A program made the position numbers and the translations under genes. Source: Pedobacter indicus (GTDB taxonomy: Bacteria; Bacteroidota; Bacteroidia; Sphingobacteriales; Sphingobacteriaceae). From it: a stretch of DNA of 64,000 nucleotides. Location of the stretch: assembly GCF_003449035.1 (NCBI RefSeq), contig NZ_QRGB01000001.1:1240001-1304000 (forward strand). The letters are read 5' to 3'. Of the stretch, positions 58,135-64,000 are shown piece by piece; position 1 is the first letter of the stretch; each line of letters begins with the position of its first letter. The notes under the pieces were generated by a model. That model made no database searches and had not been told where the DNA came from. It was given only the letters and a program-made list of their open reading frames with translations.

Positions 58135-58797
58135 ATGATTGCTCAAGATATGATTTCTGATACGATTTATGCGGCTAAGGCTTCAGATAGCCTTCAGTCT
58201 TTATTGGATCGTATGAATGAGTATAATGTGAAGCAATTGCCTTTTATTCGGTATAACCAATTTGTTGGCTTGGTGCACGAAGAAGATATCAAGTCTGCTC
58301 TCAGTGAGAATGAAGACAGCAAACTCAAAGACGTCTCTCATGAATTGATATTTATTTTCAATACACAGCACTTCTACGATGTCGTAAGATTATTTTTTAT
58401 TCATCAATTGGATGTTTTGGCAGTGGTAGACGAAAAGCATCATTATTGCGGGTGTATTACTTTGCACGATGTTATTCAAACACTTGCGCAGATTACGACA
58501 TCTGATGAACCCGGAGCAATCATTGTTTTAGAAGTTAATAATAGAGACAATTCTCTGGCTCATATTGCTCAGATTGTTGAGTCGGACAATGCGCAGATTC
58601 TCAGTTCATATGTTAGGAGGTTTCCAGATTCTACTCGTGTGGAGATTACAATAAAATTAAACCGGACGGATGTTGCATCTATTGTTGCAGCGTTTTTGCG
58701 GTATGAATACCATGTGAAAGCTACGTTCAATGAGTTGAGAGCGGACGATTCATCGCGTGATCGATATGAGCAACTTATGAACTATTTAAATATGTAA
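58135..58797 (+). CDS. CBS-domain protein with ACT-like C-terminus
   Basis: 220 residues with a good ribosome-binding site (AAGGAGAAGG). Two CBS motifs (about residues 5-55 and 70-120) usually bind adenine nucleotides. The C-terminal third (about 130-205, IIVLEVNNRDNSLAHIAQI) looks like an ACT regulatory domain, giving an AcuB-like layout. Its stop codon directly abuts the NAD kinase start with no spacer, suggesting tight coupling and a regulatory link to NADP synthesis (inference). Confidence 0.88.
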   Translation: MIAQDMISDTIYAAKASDSLQSLLDRMNEYNVKQLPFIRYNQFVGLVHEEDIKSALSENEDSKLKDVSHELIFIFNTQHFYDVVRLFFIHQLDVLAVVDEKHHYCGCITLHDVIQTLAQITTSDEPGAIIVLEVNNRDNSLAHIAQIVESDNAQILSSYVRRFPDSTRVEITIKLNRTDVASIVAAFLRYEYHVKATFNELRADDSSRDRYEQLMNYLNM

Positions 58798-59679
58798 ATG
58801 AAAGTTGCAGTCTACGGTATCGAGTTTCAGTCTTCAGTAATACCTTTTGTTGAACAACTATTTAACTTGCTTAGAGAAAGGGAAGTTGAACTTTGGGTAT
58901 ATGGAAGTTTTGATAGTTTCCTGTCGACCTTTATGGAATGTGGAACCTGGAAAGTGTTTGACAAACGGGATGATCTGCCTTCCGATATAAATTTTATGCT
59001 AAGTTTGGGCGGCGATGGAACGATGTTGTCTGCTGTGTCGATCATTCGGGACTCTGAAATACCGGTTACGGGCATCAACTTGGGTCGATTAGGCTTTTTG
59101 GCTAGTATTAATAAGAATGATATTTCAAGTGCCTTAGACTTATTATTGAAAGGCGATTACAGTGTCGAAAAACGGACCTTATTGTCAGTCAGCAGCTCAA
59201 GCCAGCCTCTATTCAATGGTGATAGTTTCGCGTTAAATGACATTACAGTTTTGAAGAGAAGATCTTCAGCTATGATTACAACCAGTGTATACCTGAACGG
59301 TGAACTCCTCAATGCATATTGGGCAGATGGTATCATTGTAGCTACACCTACCGGTTCCACTGCTTATTCATTAAGTTGTGGCGGGCCGATTATTCTCCCG
59401 GATTCAAACAATTTTGTGATTACACCGATTTCACCTCATAATCTAAATGTACGTCCCCTTGTTATTTCTGATCGTGATGTATTAACGATCGAAATAGAGA
59501 GCCGCAGTAACGAGTTTCTGTTGTCATGTGACTCAAAAACGACGGATCTGCACACCGATGTTAAATTGACCGTGGCCAAAGCAGACTTTCTTGTCAACTT
59601 AATCCGTTTAAAGGAAGAGAGTTTCTTGTCAACGCTGAGACGTAAACTACTGTGGGGTATAGACAGCCGAAACTATTAA
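58798..59679 (+). CDS. nadK: NAD kinase
   Basis: 293 residues. It phosphorylates NAD+ to NADP+. The GGDGT motif is at about 71-75 and NLGRLGFLA follows. The second conserved block DGIIVATPTGSTAYSLSCGG is present. The ATG follows the CBS gene stop with zero spacing. Confidence 0.95.
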   Translation: MKVAVYGIEFQSSVIPFVEQLFNLLREREVELWVYGSFDSFLSTFMECGTWKVFDKRDDLPSDINFMLSLGGDGTMLSAVSIIRDSEIPVTGINLGRLGFLASINKNDISSALDLLLKGDYSVEKRTLLSVSSSSQPLFNGDSFALNDITVLKRRSSAMITTSVYLNGELLNAYWADGIIVATPTGSTAYSLSCGGPIILPDSNNFVITPISPHNLNVRPLVISDRDVLTIEIESRSNEFLLSCDSKTTDLHTDVKLTVAKADFLVNLIRLKEESFLSTLRRKLLWGIDSRNY

Positions 59680-59683
59680 ATAT

Positions 59684-59714
59684 TTTAGGAATTTAGAACA
59701 TTCTTCTATCTTTG
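59684..59714 (+). promoter_or_regulatory. Promoter of uppS
   Basis: TTTA (59684-59687), 19 nt, TATCTTTG (59707-59714). One base off the ideal upstream element. It gives a leader of about 78 nt. Confidence 0.55.
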
Positions 59715-59797
59715 TTCCTGATTTTTCCTATTATAAAAAAAGGAATAGTGTTGTAATCTACTTGCCGTAATGAAATAGACCGGTAATAAAAATACAA

Positions 59798-60538
59798 ATG
59801 GAACTCAAGGAACAGCTTAACCTGGATAAATTACCAAAGCACGTCGCTATTATTATGGATGGTAATGGACGATGGGCAAAGGAGAAAGGTAAATTACGGG
59901 TTTTTGGACATAACCAAGGTGTCGAATCTGTCAGGCAGGCGGTTGAAGCAGCGGTCGAAATCGGTATCCCCTTTTTAACATTATACGCTTTCTCAACAGA
60001 GAATTGGAAACGCCCTAAATTGGAAGTAACCGCTCTGATGGAAATCCTTGTCAACGCTATTAATAAAGAAACCAAAACCCTGATGAAAAATGGTGTGAGA
60101 CTTAATACGATTGGGGATATTGAGCTGTTACCATCGTCCTGTTCTAGACTTTTGCTTAAGGCGATCGAAAAGACTTCGAGTAACACAAATTGCACGCTAA
60201 CTTTGGCCTTGAGTTACAGTTCTCGTCAAGAGATTGTTGAGGCAACAAAACACATCACGCAACGGGTCTTAGATGGCGAACTTAAAATAGAAGAGGTAGA
60301 TGAGGCGTTATTTGCCAATAATTTAGAAACTGCTGGTATTCCCGATCCGGAGTTGATGATAAGAACAAGTGGGGAGCAGCGGATCAGTAATTTCCTTCTC
60401 TGGCAATTAGCCTATTCTGAATTGTATTTCGTTGATAAGTTATGGCCTGATTTTAATAAACAGGACTTTTATGAGGCTATTATAGCGTATCAAAAACGAG
60501 AACGAAGGTTCGGTTTGACTAGCGAGCAGCTGTCATAA
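59798..60538 (+). CDS. uppS: Isoprenyl transferase (undecaprenyl diphosphate synthase)
   Basis: 246 residues. A cis-prenyltransferase making the C55 lipid carrier used by MraY and MurG. Asp21 in MDGNGRWAKEKG is the diphosphate/Mg site. TLYAFSTENWKRP, RTSGEQRISNF and the C-terminal RRFG box are diagnostic. bamA follows after 117 bp. Confidence 0.95.
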   Translation: MELKEQLNLDKLPKHVAIIMDGNGRWAKEKGKLRVFGHNQGVESVRQAVEAAVEIGIPFLTLYAFSTENWKRPKLEVTALMEILVNAINKETKTLMKNGVRLNTIGDIELLPSSCSRLLLKAIEKTSSNTNCTLTLALSYSSRQEIVEATKHITQRVLDGELKIEEVDEALFANNLETAGIPDPELMIRTSGEQRISNFLLWQLAYSELYFVDKLWPDFNKQDFYEAIIAYQKRERRFGLTSEQLS

Positions 60539-60655
60539 GAAAGATATACGTCAAACTATATGGAATTGTGGATTTTTTCCACTTTTTTTGCAAAAAAATA
60601 TTTTAACAAAAATTAACAACTGTTTGCGCTACATTAGCAGCGTTAAATTATATAA

Positions 60656-63238
60656 ATGAAGCACCTACTGATTATATTTTGTTCATTACTACTGGGAAGT
60701 ACAGTTTCTCTCGCTCAGATCCAAATGCCGACCAATACCAATTCCTCCGGAAGCCTCTTACAGCAAGTCCAAAATGAGGATATTAGTTATCTACGTCCCA
60801 AAGAATATATAATAGGCGGTGTTAAAGTGACCGGAACCGAGTATCTGGAAGATGATATTTTGATTACAATCTCTCGTTTGAACGTCGGGAATCGAATTGA
60901 GGTTCCGGGAGAAGCCATTACAACCGCAATAAAGAACCTCTGGGCACAGGGTCTGTTTGATGATATCGCAATCAACGTTGAACGCATCGAAGGAGATCAA
61001 ATATTTTTTGAAATTGTTGTAGTGGAACGTCCGCGCTTAACGCGAATAGAGATCAACGGGCTCAGTAAATCACAAACCACGGATATTCAAGAACGTGTCG
61101 ACGGTAGCGCCAATAAAATTATCAATGAAAACCTGTTGACTACAACTGAAAATACCATTAAACGTTATCTGGCAGAGAAAGGCTATCTGTACCCTGATAT
61201 TGAAATGACCCAGGTGAAAGATTCTACAGAAGCGAACAATCAAATTTTGGTCGTAAATGTAGATCGTAACAAGAAAGTAAAGGTCAACAAGATTAATTTC
61301 GAGGGAAATGAGGTCTTTTCAGACGCAAAACTCCGGAAGTTTATGAAGAAGGTGAAGCAAAGGACATGGTGGAGGTTTTGGGGACCTGGTAAGTTTAACT
61401 ACGAAAAATACGATGAAGCGAAAAAATCGTTAGTTGATAAAATTCATGCTGAAGGCTATCGTGATGCTGATCTTATTTCTGATACAGTACGTCAAGTCAG
61501 CAATAAACATGTTGAAATAGATATCGAAATTATCGAGGGCAAGCAATATTATTTTGGAAATATCAGTTGGTCGGGGAATGCAAAATATTCTGATACTGTA
61601 TTAAATCAAATATTGGGAATTCGGAAAGGTGATATATTTTCTGAAGAGAAGTTAATGTTAAAGCTATATGGTCCGTCGCGTTCGGAAGCTGATGTTTCTA
61701 CGTTATACATGAACGATGGGTATCTGACCTTCAATGTAGACCCTGTACAAACGAAAGTATATGGTGATACCATTGATTTGGAGTTGCGGATGTATGAGGG
61801 GCCTCAATATACTGTTAGCAAGGTGACAGTAAAAGGGAATGATGTTACAAACGATCGCGTGATCTTGCGTGAAATCGCGAATAAACCGGGACAGAAATTT
61901 TCAAAAGATTTGGTAATGCGAACTGTGCAAGAGATCGCGCAGTTGGGTAATTTTGATGAAACTAAAACCAATCCTGTACCAATCCCGAACCCGTTAGAAG
62001 GGACGGTAGATATGGAATACAATGTCGTTGAGAAACCTTCCGATCAGATCGAGCTATCTGGTGGGTTCGGTGGGAACCGGATTATCGGAACCTTGGGTCT
62101 GACCTTTAATAATTTCTCGACACGGAAGTTATTCGATAAGGGTGCCTGGAAGCCATTGCCGAGAGGAGACGGCCAGAAACTGAGCTTACGTGGGCAAACG
62201 AACGGTAAGCAATACCAGTCATATAGTTTCTCATTTTCAGAACCTTGGCTTGGTGGTAAGAAACCAATTTATTTTGGCTTGAGTGCTTTTACATCCTCCT
62301 CTTCATATGGTTGGAACCCATGGACCGGAAGGCAGACGGTACCTGATGAGGATATGCAGAGAATCCAGATGGATGGGGTATCTGTGAGTTTAGGTAAGAG
62401 ATTGAAATGGCCTGACAATTTCTTCCGAATTAACTATGCACTTAATTTCCAGCGTTACAAGCTCCAGAATTGGCAAAATTATTTATTCGAAACGGGAACC
62501 TCTTATAACTTTAACCTGACCCAAGAGATCAGTCGTAACTCATTGGATGCGTTGATTTATCCGACTTCCGGTACGAATTTAAGATTTACAATCCAAGTGA
62601 CTCCACCATATTCACTGATGAATAAGACGAACTATGCAACTGCCCCTGATGCTCAACGCTATCGTTGGACCGAGTATCATAAGTGGAAGTTCGATTCACA
62701 GTGGTTCCAACGAATATCAGGCAAATTGGTATTAAAAGCACAGGCACAATTCGGTTTCTTAGGAACTTATAGCAGTGCTACCGGTCAGCCTGCGTTTGAA
62801 CGCTTTAAACTGGGTGGTGACGGGATGCAGGGTTTTGATTTTATCCAGGGCTCTGAGATCATCGCCATGCGTGGTTATGCCAACGGTTATGTGATTCCAG
62901 AAGGTGTTGATGTAAATACAGCAATTAACTCGGGTAGCCCAATTTACACGAAGTATCAGTTAGAGCTTCGTCACCCGATTATGTTGAACGATCAAGCGAC
63001 AGTATTTGGATTGGTTTTCGCTGAAGCGGGTAATACCTGGAATAACTTTAAAGATTTTAATCCATTTAATGTGCGTAGAACGATTGGTGTGGGAGCAAGG
63101 GTATATCTGCCGATCTTCGGGATGTTGGGTATCGACTATGGTCATGCCTTTGATCCGATTCCATTACCTGCCAGCATTCGAGATAACTGGAAGCAAAACT
63201 TTACATTTAGTATCCAACAAAATATCGGCGGGTTCTAG
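60656..63238 (+). CDS. bamA: Outer membrane protein assembly factor BamA
   Basis: 860 residues. Signal peptide (about 1-20, cleaved before QIQM), then POTRA repeats up to about residue 450 (recognisable GNEVFSDAKLRKF and GNDVTNDRVILREI elements). A C-terminal Omp85 beta-barrel of about 400 residues follows, with the loop-6 VRGF-type motif possibly represented by MRGYANG and a C-terminal Phe. It inserts beta-barrel proteins into the outer membrane, including the TonB/SusC receptors at both window edges. The order uppS-bamA is typical for Bacteroidota. Confidence 0.95.
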   Translation: MKHLLIIFCSLLLGSTVSLAQIQMPTNTNSSGSLLQQVQNEDISYLRPKEYIIGGVKVTGTEYLEDDILITISRLNVGNRIEVPGEAITTAIKNLWAQGLFDDIAINVERIEGDQIFFEIVVVERPRLTRIEINGLSKSQTTDIQERVDGSANKIINENLLTTTENTIKRYLAEKGYLYPDIEMTQVKDSTEANNQILVVNVDRNKKVKVNKINFEGNEVFSDAKLRKFMKKVKQRTWWRFWGPGKFNYEKYDEAKKSLVDKIHAEGYRDADLISDTVRQVSNKHVEIDIEIIEGKQYYFGNISWSGNAKYSDTVLNQILGIRKGDIFSEEKLMLKLYGPSRSEADVSTLYMNDGYLTFNVDPVQTKVYGDTIDLELRMYEGPQYTVSKVTVKGNDVTNDRVILREIANKPGQKFSKDLVMRTVQEIAQLGNFDETKTNPVPIPNPLEGTVDMEYNVVEKPSDQIELSGGFGGNRIIGTLGLTFNNFSTRKLFDKGAWKPLPRGDGQKLSLRGQTNGKQYQSYSFSFSEPWLGGKKPIYFGLSAFTSSSSYGWNPWTGRQTVPDEDMQRIQMDGVSVSLGKRLKWPDNFFRINYALNFQRYKLQNWQNYLFETGTSYNFNLTQEISRNSLDALIYPTSGTNLRFTIQVTPPYSLMNKTNYATAPDAQRYRWTEYHKWKFDSQWFQRISGKLVLKAQAQFGFLGTYSSATGQPAFERFKLGGDGMQGFDFIQGSEIIAMRGYANGYVIPEGVDVNTAINSGSPIYTKYQLELRHPIMLNDQATVFGLVFAEAGNTWNNFKDFNPFNVRRTIGVGARVYLPIFGMLGIDYGHAFDPIPLPASIRDNWKQNFTFSIQQNIGGF

Positions 63239-63280
63239 AAAACTAAAAAAAATCTGATTTTCCATACTTGATAAAAAAGT

Positions 63281-63320
63281 TAAAGGAGGCTGATCTTTGG
63301 GGATAGCCTCCTTTATATTT
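63281..63320 (+). terminator. Terminator after bamA
   Basis: AAAGGAGGCT (63282-63291) pairs perfectly with AGCCTCCTTT (63305-63314), 13-nt loop, then a T-rich run. Confidence 0.88.
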
Positions 63321-63332
63321 TGTTTTACTCGT

Positions 63333-63402
63333 TAATGGATTTTTAATGGAATCAATCCGCATTGTATCCGCATTTTTTGGGTGGAAATGCGGATATAATG
63401 GA
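63333..63402. repeat. 11-bp-phased motif array with inverted copy (bamA-susC spacer)
   Basis: Units start at 63333 (TAATGGA), 63344 (TAATGGA), 63355 (ATCCGCATT) and 63366 (ATCCGCATT), each step exactly 11 bp. An inverted AATGCGGAT (63386-63394) pairs with the last unit as an 11-bp stem (63365-63375 with 63385-63395), and a third TAATGGA follows at 63396. The rest of the 63239-63589 spacer holds the bamA terminator and the susC leader, with no other gene seen. Confidence 0.75.
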
Positions 63403-63519
63403 CAAATAATCCAGGAAAAATCGTAATGGGTGTCATACAAGTCTACAAATATACATCACCAAATTCTGCTGAGGTTTTATTTCTTTTCAATTTTCTATTT
63501 AGTTAACGGAAGAATTTCG

Positions 63520-63527
63520 TACTTTAG
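63520..63527 (+). promoter_or_regulatory. Possible -7 element of the susC-like gene
   Basis: TACTTTAG, one base off TAnnTTTG, with TTTA 18 nt upstream (63498-63501). Weak; it may need an activator. Confidence 0.3.
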
Positions 63528-63589
63528 ATTTATTCTCTGGATTGACAGGGGATGGCATACTCACCCATTTGTTAAAATTAATCTAAACT

Positions 63590-64000
63590 ATGAAGCAAAG
63601 ACTTTTACTATTCACTATTTGTTTCTTTTTTTATCTTCATGTTTTTGCTCAATCGCAAGTTACGGGAACCGTAACGGCCGCTAATGGTGATCCGATTGTA
63701 GCAAGCGTGCAGGTGAAAGGAACTACGCAAGGACTGTCTACCGATGTGGACGGCCGGTTCTTGTTGACTGATGTAGCCACCGACGCTGTACTCGTAATAA
63801 CTTCCGTAGGGTATCACAGTCAGGAAGTCAATTTAAATGGAAGAAACAGTATCAATATTGTACTGGAGGTATCTGACCAAGCTCTTGAAGATGTTATTGT
63901 CGTTGCCTACGGAACCTCCACAAGAGGGACCTTTACCGGTTCGGCTTCAACAGTAAATCAGGAAGATATAAAAGATGCACCCTATACGTCGTTTGAGAGT
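63590..64000 (+). CDS. SusC/RagA family TonB-linked outer membrane protein (3'-truncated by window edge)
   Basis: Open from the ATG at 63590 to the window end (137 codons, no stop). A signal peptide (about 1-20, ending VFAQ) is followed by a carboxypeptidase-regulatory-like beta-sandwich (about 23-95: VTGTVTAANGDPIVASVQVKG, with a VDGRF turn). Then comes the TonB-box region LEDVIVVAYGT typical of SusC proteins, and the start of the plug. No STN domain, so no sign of direct anti-sigma signalling. Such proteins pair with a SusD lipoprotein to import glycans or peptides; the partner would lie beyond the window. Confidence 0.9.
   Translation, partial: MKQRLLLFTICFFFYLHVFAQSQVTGTVTAANGDPIVASVQVKGTTQGLSTDVDGRFLLTDVATDAVLVITSVGYHSQEVNLNGRNSINIVLEVSDQALEDVIVVAYGTSTRGTFTGSASTVNQEDIKDAPYTSFES

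Noticed and set aside
59758-60195. 145-codon minus-strand open frame opposite uppS
   Set aside because: Antisense to a strongly conserved gene, with no promoter or ribosome site of its own.
60566-60590. Terminator between uppS and bamA
   Set aside because: GTGGA/TCCAC followed by a T run is only a 5-bp stem; possible but too weak to list as a feature.
63590-64000. SusC-like pseudogene
   Set aside because: The frame is intact to the window edge; it is cut by the window, not broken.

Overview
The window looks like a chromosomal segment of a Bacteroidota bacterium, most likely of the Sphingobacteriaceae (Sphingobacterium/Pedobacter/Olivibacter type). Pointers are SusC/RagA and other TonB-dependent receptors at both edges, the Bacteroidota promoter signature TTTG-N19-TAnnTTTG in front of many genes, few strong Shine-Dalgarno sites, a small histone H1-like protein, an alpha-oxoamine synthase of the serine palmitoyltransferase superfamily, and a compact murein/division (dcw) cluster. 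I see no prophage, insertion sequence, CRISPR array or plasmid gene; nearly everything is housekeeping.

Layout. 1-4.9 kb: 3' part of a TonB-dependent receptor, a membrane-anchored helix-hairpin-helix protein overlapping apt, and a secreted DUF6263-like protein. 5-10 kb: acyl-CoA dehydrogenase, TerC-like membrane protein, malate:quinone oxidoreductase, tRNA-Ala(GGC), a tiny lipoprotein and a fatty-acid-hydroxylase/sterol-desaturase protein. 10-15 kb: secreted M3 peptidase, then a Tat-exported Gfo/Idh/MocA oxidoreductase with a DUF1080 lipoprotein (probable 3-keto-sugar chemistry). 15-19 kb: B12-dependent ribonucleotide reductase and a membrane-anchored unknown. 19-26.7 kb: DUF423, priA, pcm, panB, a DtxR/MntR-type regulator, smpB, obg, adk, tRNA-Arg(ACG). 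26.8-30 kb: alpha/beta hydrolase, gap, pgk. 30.4-46 kb: dcw cluster mraZ-rsmH-ftsL-pbp-murE-mraY-murD-ftsW-murG-murC-ftsQ-ftsA-ftsZ, largely overlapping or abutting. 46-55 kb: alpha-oxoamine synthase, histone H1-like protein, dapA, ligA, a Bcr/CflA-type exporter, a second M3 peptidase, a UbiA prenyltransferase and engB. 55-63 kb: ubiE/menG, an SDR, yqeY, an alpha/beta hydrolase, a CBS protein coupled to NAD kinase, uppS and bamA. 63.6-64 kb: 5' end of a SusC-family receptor cut by the window edge.

How it works together. The core is envelope growth: undecaprenyl phosphate (UppS), lipid II synthesis (MurE, MraY, MurD, MurG, MurC, with DapA supplying diaminopimelate precursors), septal synthesis (FtsW plus a PASTA-containing PBP), the divisome (FtsL, FtsQ, FtsA, FtsZ) and outer-membrane assembly (BamA). 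A second theme is menaquinone respiration (UbiA-type prenyltransferase, UbiE/MenG, Mqo).

The most unusual material is noncoding. Two intergenic regions (pgk-mraZ and bamA-susC) hold arrays of short motifs phased at exactly 11 bp with an inverted half. The mraZ promoter carries in-phase GTGG repeats expected for MraZ. Perfect TTWTNCACA (DnaA-box-like) sites occur as an inverted pair between ftsA and ftsZ and once upstream of mraZ. The ribonucleotide reductase promoter carries both a 22-bp-spaced direct repeat and a palindrome over its -7 element. Several genes (pcm, panB, the DtxR-type regulator, engB) have -7 elements so close to the start codon that their mRNAs may be leaderless.
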